This document shows, piece by piece, positions 5,520 to 13,306 of a DNA stretch of 13,540 nt; position 1 is the first letter of the stretch, and every line of letters begins with the position of its first letter. The translations under genes and the position numbers were made by a program. The stretch is from Bifidobacteriaceae bacterium (lineage in GTDB: Bacteria; Actinomycetota; Actinomycetes; Actinomycetales; WQXJ01), in NCBI GenBank assembly GCA_031265345.1, contig JAISCU010000144.1, forward strand, positions 1-13,540. The letters run 5' to 3'. The notes under the pieces are model-generated. The model was not told where the DNA came from and searched no databases. It worked only from the letters and a program-made list of their open reading frames with translations.

Positions 5520-8500
5520 CCGGCCAGACAAGGCGGCCAGAGTTGCAACTCGGGATCGACATCGGCTCCACCACCGTCAAGGCTGTCCTCAGGGACGGCC
5601 GGGACACGGTCTTCGAAGACTACCGGCGTCACCACGCGGACGTGCGGATCGAACTGACCAAGCTGATCGGCGGCATCGTCCAGCGTTTTCCCGGACAGGA
5701 AGCGCGTGTGACGGTGACCGGCTCGGGCGGGCTGGGGGTCTCGGAGGCGCTGGGGCTGCCTTTCGCGCAGGAGGTCATCGCGGAGACGGAGGCGATTCGG
5801 CGGCTCGATCCGGAGGCGGACGTGATCATCGAGCTGGGCGGCGAGGACGCCAAGATCACGTACCTCAGGCCGGTGGTGGAGCAACGGATGAATGGGACCT
5901 GCGCCGGTGGGACGGGCGCGTTCATCGACCAGATGGCGACACTGCTGGGGACGGACGCTGCCGGGTTGGATGGGCTGGCTGCGGGCTATCAGACCCTCTA
6001 CCCGATCGCCTCGCGCTGCGGCGTGTTCGCCAAGACCGCTCTCCAGCCGCTGCTCAACGACGGCGCGCGCCACGAGGATCGGGCCGCCTCGATCGTCCAG
6101 GCGGTGGCCACCCAGACCATCGCCGGGTTGGCGTGCGGGCGTCCGGTGCGCGGGCGGGTGGTTCTGCTCGGCGGCCCGCTCCACTTCCTGCCCGAGCTGC
6201 GCCAGGCCTTCGCGCGGGCTCTCGACGGGACCGGGGCGGATATCAGTTGCCCGCCGAAGGGGCAGCTGGCGGTCGCGTTGGGAGCGGCTTTCTTGGCCGC
6301 CGATGCCGCGCCCATAGCCCTGGAGGACCTGGCAGCCCGCGCGCACCGGGTTCACGAGCAGGGACCGGGCGGGGCCGGGCGGCTGCGACCGCTCTTCACG
6401 GACGCGGAGGAGCGCGCCGAGTTCGACCGGCGCCACGCCGCCGCAAGGGTCGAGCAGATCCCCGCCGCGGAGGCTAAAGGTGCCTGTTTCCTGGGGTTGG
6501 ACGCGGGCTCCACGACAATCAAAGCGGTCGTGATCGATTCCGAGGGCCGCCTCTGCTACAGCCACTACGCACCCAATCAGGGATCGACCGTGGCGGCGGC
6601 CGCCGCGATCGTGGCCGAGGCCCGGCGCGCGCTGCCCCGGCAGGCGATCATTGTGCGGGCCTGCGTGACCGGTTACGGCGAGGGGCTGGTCCGGGCCGCG
6701 CTGCACGTCGATGACGGCGAGGTCGAGACGATGGCCCACTACCGCGCCGCCGAGTTCCTCCAGCCGGAGGTGACGTCGGTGATCGACATCGGCGGGCAGG
6801 ACATGAAGTACCTGCGGATCGTGGACGGCGCCATCGACGAGATCCACGTCAACGAGGCCTGCTCGTCCGGCTGCGGGTCGTTCCTGCAGACGTTCGCCCA
6901 GACCATGTCGCTCGACGTGGAGGCTTTCTGCCAGGCCGCCTTGGCCTCTTTCGCGCCGGTTGACCTTGGCTCGCGCTGCACCGTGTTCATGAACTCGTCC
7001 GTCAAGGCCGCCCAGAAGGACGGCGCCTCGGTCGGGGACATCGCCGCCGGGCTCAGCTATTCGGTCATCCGCAACGCGCTCTACAAGGTCATCAAGTTGC
7101 GCGACGCGTCCCAGTTGGGCACGCACGTCGTGGTCCAGGGCGGCACTTTCTTGTCCGATGCCGTGCTCAGGGCTTTCGAGCTTCTCACCGGCGTCTCCGT
7201 GACGCGGCCGTCCATCGCCGGGCTGATGGGGGCTTTCGGCGCGGCGTTGATAGCGCGCTCCCGCTTCGTGCCGGGGTCGCCGTCCTCCTTGCTGGCGCCG
7301 TTGGCTTTGCGATCGTTGGATGTGTCCACTCACACCGAGACCTGCCGACTGTGCCAGAACCACTGCCAATGCACCATCTCCGAGTTCCCCGACGGCGCAC
7401 AGCACGTCTCCGGCAACCGCTGCGAGCGCGCCGGGGACCGTGGCCGCTCCAAATCCGATCTGCCGAATCTGTTCGACTTCAAGTACAAGCGGTTGTTCGC
7501 GTATCGCCGTCTGACGGAGAAAGCGGCGCACCGCGGTTCGATCGGGATGCCACGGGCTCTGAACATGTACGAGAACTACCCCTTGTGGTTCACCATCCTG
7601 ACGTCGCTCGGTTTCCGGGTGGTCCTGTCGGGTCGCTCCAACCACGAACTGTTCGTCGCCGGGATGGACTCGATCGCTTCGGAGAACATCTGCTATCCGG
7701 CCAAGCTCGTGCACGGGCACATCGAGCAGTTGGTCTCGCGGGGGGTGCGGACCATCTTCTACCCCTCGGTGTCCTACGAGCGCGAACTGGTCGAAGGCGC
7801 GGACAATCACTTCAACTGCCCGGTGGTGACCTCGTATCCGCAGGTGATCGCCAACAACGTGGAGTCGCTGCGGGACGGTTCGGTGCGCCTGATCAACCCG
7901 TTCTTCAACCTGGCGCTGCCGGAGTTGCTGGCTTCGCGCTTGGTCGAGGAGCTGGCAGATTGGGATGTCGGCTTGGAGGAAGCCCAGGCCGCCGTCGCCG
8001 CCGGCTACGCCGAGCAGGAGGCCTTCACCGCCGAGGTCCAGGCGGCCGGGCGCGAGGCGTTGGACTTCATGGAACGGACAGGGACGCCTGGGATCGTGCT
8101 GGCCGGGCGGCCCTATCACGTCGACCCGGAAATCCACCATGGCATCCCCGAGCTCATCACCTCGCTCGGCATGGCCGTGCTGACCGAGGATTCGGTCTGC
8201 CCGCTCGGCTCGGTGGAGCGCCCTCTGCGCTCGCGCGACCAGTGGGCTTATCACTCGCGTCTGTACCAGGCGGCGGCGGCTGTGCGCCCGCGCGCCAACC
8301 TGGAATTGGTCCAACTGAACTCGTTCGGCTGCGGGCTCGACGCCATCACCTCCGACCAGGTCCAGGAGATCCTGCGCTCCGCTGGACGGGTCCACACCCT
8401 GCTGAAGATCGACGAGGTCTCGAACCTGGGCGCTGCCCGAATCCGGCTGCGGTCCCTGGCCGCCGCCGCCGGGGCCCGGACCCAAACCCGGGCTGAGGCC

Positions 8501-9979
8501 CGGACCCAAACCCGCGCCGACTCGCAAACCGATCCCCCCACCAGCGCCAATGCCTGTGCTCGCCCGGACCACGCGCCCGACTCGGTCGCCGTCGAACCGA
8601 CCGGAACACGGGTTAGCGTCAGACGCCAACCCGTGTTCCGCGCTCCGGGTGCCGCGACGCCCGCGTCCTACGCATCGAAACGGCGGGTGTTCACCAAGGA
8701 GATGAAGGCCCACCACACAATCATCGCGCCGCAGATGTCGCCGGTCCATTTCTCGTTGCTGGAGGCCGCCTTCCGGGGCTCGGGCTACAACCTCCGGGTG
8801 CTCCGCACGCTCTCCGGCGATGCCGTGGAGACCGGGCTCAAGCACGTCAACAACGACTCCTGCTATCCCGCCATCATGGTGGTGGGCCAGATAGTGGCGG
8901 AGTTCAACTCGGGGGGCGCTGACCCAAACAGCACCTCCGTCGTGATCACCCAGACCGGCGGCATGTGCCGCGCCACCAACTATGTCGGGCTGCTGCGCAA
9001 AGCCCTCGCGGAGGCAGGCTACCCAGACGTTCCGGTGATCGCGATCTCCACCCAGGGGATCGAATCCAATCCCGGTTTCAAGCTCTCGCTCCCCCTGATG
9101 AACCGGGCCATGAAAGCCATCGTCCTGGGCGACCTGCTCGAAGCGGCGGTGCTGCGGGTGCGCCCCTACGAGGCCGTCCCCGGCTCGACCGCGGACCTCT
9201 ACCACCGTCTCGATGCCGCCGCCCGTCGGCTGCTGGCAGGGCATAGGCCTGGATATGGTGCCCTCATCAGGCGGATCGTGCGCGAATTCGACGCCCTGCC
9301 GAGGACGGGAGGAGCGGCGGAAGAGCGGAAGCCGCGGGTCGGCATCGTCGGTGAGATTCTGGTCAAATTCCACCCCGACGCGAACAATCACGTCGTTGAC
9401 GTGGTCGAAGCCGAGGGCTTCGAGGCGCGGCTGCCCGGGCTGATGGAGTTCGTGCTGAACGGCATGTACACGGTCGAATGGAATTACCGGACGCTCGGGA
9501 CCGGGAAGCGGACGCTGCGCCTGAAGCAGTTCGTGCGCTGGCTGCTGGAGCGCTACCGCGACCCCGTCCGCCGGGCGCTGGCCAGGGCCGGGACCGACTT
9601 CCCGAAACCGGGCGACATGCCCGCGATGGCCCGGCAGGCCGCCGAAATCTGCTCCCTGGGCAATCAGGCCGGAGAAGGCTGGCTGCTGACGGCTGAGATT
9701 CTGGAACTGATCGAATCCGGCGTCAGATCGATTATCTGCGCGCAGCCGTTCGCCTGCCTGCCCAACCATGTGACCGGCAAAGGCATGTTCCGCGAGATCA
9801 TGCGCCGCCATCCCGGCGTCAACATCGTCACCATCGAGTACGACCCCGGCGCGAGCCCCGTCAACCAACTCAACCGCATCAAACTGCTGCTGGCCTCGTC
9901 CCGCCTGGCGTTGTCGGAGCCCGGCGGAGGCCACCGAGGCCGCCCCGCCGAGCTCACCGCGGCAGGCGACAGGCGCTGA
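5516..9979 (+). CDS. Giant acyl-CoA dehydratase activase-related protein (BadF/BadG/BcrA/BcrD ATPase + DUF2229 + dehydratase-like regions)
   Basis: The 1487-residue protein belongs to the large fused relatives of HgdC-type activases, which use ATP to drive an electron into 2-hydroxyacyl-CoA dehydratases. Two ASKHA ATPase halves are visible: residues about 10-265 (DIGSTT 15-20, LGGEDAK about 107-113) and 325-582 (DAGSTT 329-334, DIGGQDMK 424-431). Each has a Cys pair 39 residues apart (C129/C168 and C449/C488), the spacing of the [4Fe-4S] ligands in HgdC. Next come a Cys cluster (C610, C613, C617, C619, C636), a DUF2229 region (about 675-960; IGMPRALNMYENYP, ENICYPAK), a low-complexity linker (about 982-1058) and a C-terminal HgdB-like part (about 1060-1465; C1116, C1151, C1379, C1408, C1414). 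The protein is cytosolic, with no membrane segments. The substrate is unknown for this fused class. It is coupled to the TetR gene by ATGA, and no classical dehydratase alpha/beta genes are adjacent. The family is secure; the reaction is not. Confidence 0.93.
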   Translation: MTGQTRRPELQLGIDIGSTTVKAVLRDGRDTVFEDYRRHHADVRIELTKLIGGIVQRFPGQEARVTVTGSGGLGVSEALGLPFAQEVIAETEAIRRLDPEADVIIELGGEDAKITYLRPVVEQRMNGTCAGGTGAFIDQMATLLGTDAAGLDGLAAGYQTLYPIASRCGVFAKTALQPLLNDGARHEDRAASIVQAVATQTIAGLACGRPVRGRVVLLGGPLHFLPELRQAFARALDGTGADISCPPKGQLAVALGAAFLAADAAPIALEDLAARAHRVHEQGPGGAGRLRPLFTDAEERAEFDRRHAAARVEQIPAAEAKGACFLGLDAGSTTIKAVVIDSEGRLCYSHYAPNQGSTVAAAAAIVAEARRALPRQAIIVRACVTGYGEGLVRAALHVDDGEVETMAHYRAAEFLQPEVTSVIDIGGQDMKYLRIVDGAIDEIHVNEACSSGCGSFLQTFAQTMSLDVEAFCQAALASFAPVDLGSRCTVFMNSSVKAAQKDGASVGDIAAGLSYSVIRNALYKVIKLRDASQLGTHVVVQGGTFLSDAVLRAFELLTGVSVTRPSIAGLMGAFGAALIARSRFVPGSPSSLLAPLALRSLDVSTHTETCRLCQNHCQCTISEFPDGAQHVSGNRCERAGDRGRSKSDLPNLFDFKYKRLFAYRRLTEKAAHRGSIGMPRALNMYENYPLWFTILTSLGFRVVLSGRSNHELFVAGMDSIASENICYPAKLVHGHIEQLVSRGVRTIFYPSVSYERELVEGADNHFNCPVVTSYPQVIANNVESLRDGSVRLINPFFNLALPELLASRLVEELADWDVGLEEAQAAVAAGYAEQEAFTAEVQAAGREALDFMERTGTPGIVLAGRPYHVDPEIHHGIPELITSLGMAVLTEDSVCPLGSVERPLRSRDQWAYHSRLYQAAAAVRPRANLELVQLNSFGCGLDAITSDQVQEILRSAGRVHTLLKIDEVSNLGAARIRLRSLAAAAGARTQTRAEARTQTRADSQTDPPTSANACARPDHAPDSVAVEPTGTRVSVRRQPVFRAPGAATPASYASKRRVFTKEMKAHHTIIAPQMSPVHFSLLEAAFRGSGYNLRVLRTLSGDAVETGLKHVNNDSCYPAIMVVGQIVAEFNSGGADPNSTSVVITQTGGMCRATNYVGLLRKALAEAGYPDVPVIAISTQGIESNPGFKLSLPLMNRAMKAIVLGDLLEAAVLRVRPYEAVPGSTADLYHRLDAAARRLLAGHRPGYGALIRRIVREFDALPRTGGAAEERKPRVGIVGEILVKFHPDANNHVVDVVEAEGFEARLPGLMEFVLNGMYTVEWNYRTLGTGKRTLRLKQFVRWLLERYRDPVRRALARAGTDFPKPGDMPAMARQAAEICSLGNQAGEGWLLTAEILELIESGVRSIICAQPFACLPNHVTGKGMFREIMRRHPGVNIVTIEYDPGASPVNQLNRIKLLLASSRLALSEPGGGHRGRPAELTAAGDRR
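8473..8520 (+). repeat. 24-bp tandem duplication in the activase linker
   Basis: GGCCCGGACCCAAACCCG occurs at 8473-8490 and again at 8497-8514, a 24-bp period in frame, encoding A-R-T-Q-T-R-A-E then A-R-T-Q-T-R-A-D. It lies in the low-complexity linker between the DUF2229 region and the C-terminal part. Confidence 0.75.
8602..8640. repeat. 39-bp near-perfect palindrome inside the activase gene
   Basis: The left arm CGGAACACGGGTTAGCGTC (8602-8620) pairs with 8622-8640 at 18 of 19 positions around a single central A. The palindrome is 13 codons long, leaves the reading frame open, and falls in the variable linker at residues about 1029-1041. It resembles a palindromic element that has inserted in frame into a gene, but I see no second copy in this window. 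Confidence 0.8.
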
Positions 9980-10112
9980 CCCGAACCACAATTGGGGACA
10001 GGCCCCAACCATGGCTACGCCAGGACATCAGGACAGTTTGGACGATCCCGCCCGGGCGGCTCGGGATGACAGACAGGTGACAGAAGAACTAGTCTGGTTG
10101 CGGAGGTGCGTT
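9980..10112 (+). promoter_or_regulatory. Leader/operator region of the PIN toxin-antitoxin operon
   Basis: Two dyads lie between the activase stop and the antitoxin. One is a hairpin TTGGGG-ACAGG-CCCCAA at 9992-10008, with no T-run after it. The other is a perfect 12-bp palindrome CCGCCCGGGCGG at 10048-10059. Phd-type antitoxins usually repress their own promoter through such dyads, so the second is a reasonable operator candidate. A TAGTCT at 10091-10096 is a possible -10. GGAGG at 10102-10106 is the ribosome site for the TTG start. Confidence 0.4.
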
Positions 10113-10403
10113 TTGGAATATCTGACCGTTCGCGACCTGCGGACCGAACCGGGTCGCGTGTGGACAAAGCTTGCCGAAGAAGAGATGGTGGTGGTCACCA
10201 ACCGGGGCCGTCCACAGGCATTGATGCTCGACGTCGACGGCTCGACTTTGCAAGAGACGGTTGAAGCCGTGCGCGTCGGCCGAGCGGTGCGAGCCGTGGC
10301 GGCGATGCGAGAGCGCTCCGCGGCTATGGGCCTGGACCGCATGACGATGGAGGAGATCGACGCCGAAATCGCTGCCGCGCGAGCCGAACGCCATGCCCGC
10401 TAG
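10113..10403 (+). CDS. Phd/YefM-type antitoxin
   Basis: This is a small antitoxin of the Phd/YefM fold. The N-terminal part (from TTG, read as Met: EYLTVRDLRTEPGRVWTKLA, then EEEMVVVTNRGRPQALMLDV) has the family's typical layout: strand, helix, then a VVTNRGRPQALML hairpin that binds DNA as a dimer. The C-terminal part (about 50-96) is charged and helical and would wrap the toxin. The frame is open back to ATG 10011, which would give 130 residues, but that ATG has no ribosome site and sits behind a hairpin. TTG 10113 has GGAGG six bases upstream and gives the family's usual length (96). It overlaps the toxin gene by 11 nt, as is usual for antitoxin-first operons. Confidence 0.88.
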   Translation: MEYLTVRDLRTEPGRVWTKLAEEEMVVVTNRGRPQALMLDVDGSTLQETVEAVRVGRAVRAVAAMRERSAAMGLDRMTMEEIDAEIAAARAERHAR

Positions 10404-10800
10404 AACGGTTCTCGACACCAACATCCTCGTCTCGGCGCTGCTCGCCCCGTCCGGCAAACCGGCGCGGGTGGTGGATATGGTGATCGCTGGCGAGGTCAGC
10501 GTGTGTTACGACGCTCGAATTCTCGCGGAGTACCGAGAGGTCTTGAGCCGGAGCAAGTTCCCGTTTCGGCCCTCCGAAAGCTCAGCCCTGATCGACCAGC
10601 TACGCGCCACGGGCCTGCCCGTGATCGGCGCCTCGCGGATATCGCTGCCGGACCCTGACGACGAGCCATTCGCGGAAGTGGCAGACTGGACCGGCGCCTG
10701 GCTGGTGACTGGCAATCTCCGTCACTACCCCGGCTTGGCGCGAGCCGTCTCACCGGAAGGCTTCCTCGTTTCGTGGAGCACCCCGCAAGACGGACATTAG
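10393..10800 (+). CDS. PIN-domain toxin (putative ribonuclease)
   Basis: The 135-residue single-domain PIN protein is of the 'putative toxin-antitoxin system toxin component, PIN family' type. It starts with VLDTNILVSALL, giving the first metal-binding acidic residue D8. The second is probably E46 (ILAEYREVL) and the third lies in DPDDEPF (87-93). The C-terminal motif is LVTGNLRHYP, where Asn replaces the Asp seen in some other PIN groups; this is common in this subgroup. PIN toxins cleave RNA with Mg or Mn, and the antitoxin encoded just upstream would neutralise it. ATG 10393 lies inside the antitoxin gene's end (11-nt overlap), indicating coupled translation. The active-site residues look intact, so the module is probably functional. 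Confidence 0.92.
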   Translation: MPARTVLDTNILVSALLAPSGKPARVVDMVIAGEVSVCYDARILAEYREVLSRSKFPFRPSESSALIDQLRATGLPVIGASRISLPDPDDEPFAEVADWTGAWLVTGNLRHYPGLARAVSPEGFLVSWSTPQDGH

Positions 10801-10815
10801 GACAATATGTACGAT

Positions 10816-10908
10816 GCCGCTCGGTCGTCTTCCAGCACTCCATCGGGCCACCCGTGCCTTCGCCGCGTCGCCGGACAGGTAGCAGACCAACTCCTGCCCG
10901 GCTTTCTT
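10816..10908 (-). pseudogene. Possible remnant of an Xre/ParS-like antitoxin gene
   Basis: A minus-strand frame (11022 to 10750, 90 codons) contains LKKAGQELVCYLSGD followed by AKARVARWSAGRRPSG. That pattern recalls the conserved 'AYIAGVKDTRxVxRWAxGxRxP' helix-turn-helix segment of actinobacterial Xre/MbcA-type antitoxins. The frame then runs into the end of the PIN toxin gene without the rest of such a protein, and its N-terminal part looks random. If real, it is a broken piece; it could also be coincidence. Confidence 0.3.
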
Positions 10909-11082
10909 CAGGCATGGCGCCGCCCGCTCAGGCCGGACGGGCGTCATACGCACGGTCGGACCTGAGCTGGACACCGAAGTCGGGACGGCGGCATCGGGCA
11001 CCGAAACCGCGTAGCACGACACGCCGATGGCCTGCTCATCCTCATCGAGCTGGGGGAGGGCACCGGCACCAGAGTTGCCCGG

Positions 11083-12519
11083 TCAACCGCCGCCGCGCTG
11101 GTGGGCACGGCTGGAGATCGGGGCCAAGGCGCGAAAAGACTTTTCCCGCAACGCGCCACGCCACAGGCCAAACCCGTAAGCGCAGTGGTCCGCCCGACGC
11201 AACAATGCAAACGTGAAGGGCCCCAGCCGGCGCTCACTCCGCGCCCAACTGACCAACGCCTCGCCCATGGCAACCACCGCGAGCGCGCGGCGGGCCCGGC
11301 CCGAAAACACACTTGCCACCACGCTCACCGGCCACCAGTGGCGCAAGGCCAGGCCCGCCACCTGCGCCAGCGCGGCCCGTGCCCCTGACGCCACCAGTCG
11401 CAGCGCAAGAAGGCCGGGTTCCCCAGCTCGGTCCAGTCGGCGCCTCACTTTGACGATCGCGGCCAGACCACAAACGGCCGCCACCGGAACAGACCAACGC
11501 CGCTGGGCCGCCAGCGCCAACACCAATGCCGCAGACCAGGGCGCCAATACTGCCGGAGCCACTTTCCCGGGATGGCGCAGAGCTAGCTGAGCAGCGCTGG
11601 CTCCGTATTCGGCTTTCCGCGCCAGCCATGGACCGATCACCGTCCGGTGCTCGTGACGTACGCACACCGCTGGCTCGTAGCGCACACGATGACCGGAAGA
11701 AACCAGGCGCCAGACCAGATCTACGTCTTCGCCGACCCGCAAATCCTCCTCGAATCCGCTGCCCAACGCGTCGACCCGGGCGAGCAGACAGGCCGCCGGC
11801 ATCCACGACACGGGCGAGAAGGCCCGCACCAAAGCTGGCATTGAGCCAAGGTCGAGCGACGAACGGTCAGCCTCGTAGAGCTCTATGGCGTTGGGATTGG
11901 TGCTTGCCAAGCCGGCGATCCGCGGTCCGACTAGCGCGACCTGCGGGTCGGCGAAATGGCGAGCTAATGACAGAAGATCTTCCGGCGCCACCACCACGTC
12001 CGAATCCACGAACGCCACATAGGGGGTCCCCACACGCGCCAGTCCAGCGTTCCGGGCACCGCCGGGACCAAGATTGACGGTCAAGGACACCAGGGAAGCT
12101 CCATGAGCCCGGCAGATGCGGGCCACCGGCGCCGGAGCCACCGACGCGTCATCGACCACAATCACGCGCAAGCGGCCCGCCAACGAGGCGAGCAGACGGT
12201 CCAATTGCCTGGGCCGATCCTTGACAGGCACGACCACCGTCAGGTCGGATTCCGCCACGCCTGGGAGTGTCTCCAACACCAGATGGGCGACCCCGGCGTC
12301 CACTAGGCGCGCTGCCAGGGCCGCGCTGAGGTGATCGCTCACTCGAACCGTGCTGACAGGACCTGGCCGAAGTTTGCGCGCGGCGCCTGGCGCCAGGAAG
12401 AGCACCGTGCGCGGCCAGCCGCCGGCTACGGTTCTGCCGGCATCCGCAATGATGGTATCCACCGCCAGCCGGACCACCGAACCGTGCGGCAGTGACCAGG
12501 GCGCCGCTTGCCTAGCCAC
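11083..12519 (-). CDS. mftF: Mycofactocin system glycosyltransferase MftF
   Basis: The 478-residue GT2-type glycosyltransferase, in the arrangement typical of MftF, decorates the peptide-derived redox cofactor mycofactocin with a beta-1,4-glucan chain. Residues about 1-90 form the family's N-terminal region. The GT-A domain follows: SDLTVVVPVKDRP about 91-103, VIVVDDAS 119-126, NLGPGGARNAGL 149-160, the metal-binding D-S-D at 172-174 and the acidic EDVD at 264-267. The C-terminal third (about 318-430) has hydrophobic segments (about 320-356 and 383-405) that suggest membrane association. The start is GTG at 12519, overlapping the dehydrogenase stop by 8 nt. It is the last gene of the minus-strand mft operon. 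Confidence 0.93.
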   Translation of the reverse strand: MARQAAPWSLPHGSVVRLAVDTIIADAGRTVAGGWPRTVLFLAPGAARKLRPGPVSTVRVSDHLSAALAARLVDAGVAHLVLETLPGVAESDLTVVVPVKDRPRQLDRLLASLAGRLRVIVVDDASVAPAPVARICRAHGASLVSLTVNLGPGGARNAGLARVGTPYVAFVDSDVVVAPEDLLSLARHFADPQVALVGPRIAGLASTNPNAIELYEADRSSLDLGSMPALVRAFSPVSWMPAACLLARVDALGSGFEEDLRVGEDVDLVWRLVSSGHRVRYEPAVCVRHEHRTVIGPWLARKAEYGASAAQLALRHPGKVAPAVLAPWSAALVLALAAQRRWSVPVAAVCGLAAIVKVRRRLDRAGEPGLLALRLVASGARAALAQVAGLALRHWWPVSVVASVFSGRARRALAVVAMGEALVSWARSERRLGPFTFALLRRADHCAYGFGLWRGALREKSFRALAPISSRAHQRGGG

Positions 12520-13306
12520 CGAAACCGCCTTCGACCGCCAATATGGAACCAGTCAAAGCCGCACCATCCGGGGACACGGCGAACAGGACAGCGCGCGCGA
12601 CTTCCTCCGGGCTGATCGGCCGCCGCAGTGCCTGGTGGGACAGCAATTCGGAAGTGTCGCAGCCGTACAATTCAGCGGTGGCATGCAGCATCGGGGTCTC
12701 CGTGCAGCCAGGTGAGACAGCGACAGCCGCCACACCGGTCCCAGTCAGGTCGGCCGCAGCCGCACGCACAACCCCCAGCGCGGCATGCTTTGCAACCGTA
12801 TACGCGGGCAGATGGAACAGGCCGCGCTGGGCAGCGGCCGAAGTGACGATCACCAACCGCGCGAGTTCTGGGCGGGGCGAGGCCAGGAGATAGGGGATGG
12901 CAGCCCGCGCGGTGTTCCAGGCGCCCATCGCGTTGACCCGGAATAGCTCTTCCGCGGAACTCAGCGATGTCCGCCATATCGGCTGACCCCCATCGATCGT
13001 TCCCGCCGCCCCGACCGCCACATCCAGACGTCCTCGTTGCCGTGCGATGCGGGCGCAGAGACGAATCATGGCCTCCCCGTCAGCCACATCCACCGCGGCC
13101 CCCTCCGCTTCATCCCCGCATTCGGCCACCACCCGCTCAAGATCAGTCAACGACGGGCCGGTTCCGCTGTGACCGCACGGACGGTACGGCCGCCGGCCGC
13201 AGTCATCAGCCGCAACGACCACGTATCCAGTCCTGGCCAAAGCGACAGCGCAAGCGGCGCCAATTCCCCGGGCGGCGCCCGTCACCAGCGCAACCCGCCT
13301 GGTCAC
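12512..13306 (-). CDS. Mycofactocin-coupled short-chain dehydrogenase/reductase (SDR)
   Basis: The 264-residue Rossmann-fold oxidoreductase has the cofactor motif TGAARGIG at 9-16, a GAAG motif (99-102) in place of the usual NNAG, and the catalytic S156, Y169 and K173 (YTVAK). Between the second strand and the following helix (about 35-60) lies an insertion, DCGRRPYRPCGHSG, characteristic of SDRs in mycofactocin gene clusters. These hold NAD tightly and pass electrons to mycofactocin instead of exchanging the nucleotide. The natural alcohol substrate is not known. The start is GTG 13306, with GGGGGAG seven bases upstream and its TGA/GTG overlap with the upstream gene. The frame stays open to the window edge, but that part reads as the overlapping mftC gene in another frame. 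Confidence 0.92.
   Translation of the reverse strand: MTRRVALVTGAARGIGAACAVALARTGYVVVAADDCGRRPYRPCGHSGTGPSLTDLERVVAECGDEAEGAAVDVADGEAMIRLCARIARQRGRLDVAVGAAGTIDGGQPIWRTSLSSAEELFRVNAMGAWNTARAAIPYLLASPRPELARLVIVTSAAAQRGLFHLPAYTVAKHAALGVVRAAAADLTGTGVAAVAVSPGCTETPMLHATAELYGCDTSELLSHQALRRPISPEEVARAVLFAVSPDGAALTGSILAVEGGFGG

Noticed and set aside
9992..10008. Intrinsic terminator after the activase gene
   Set aside because: The TTGGGG/CCCCAA stem is only 6 bp and no T-run follows; kept only as part of the leader region.
5345..10012. A 1555-codon open frame antisense to the activase gene
   Set aside because: It is the expected shadow of a G/C-rich gene read on the opposite strand. It has no recognisable domain and a His/Arg/Gln/Gly-rich composition, while the sense strand encodes a clear protein family.
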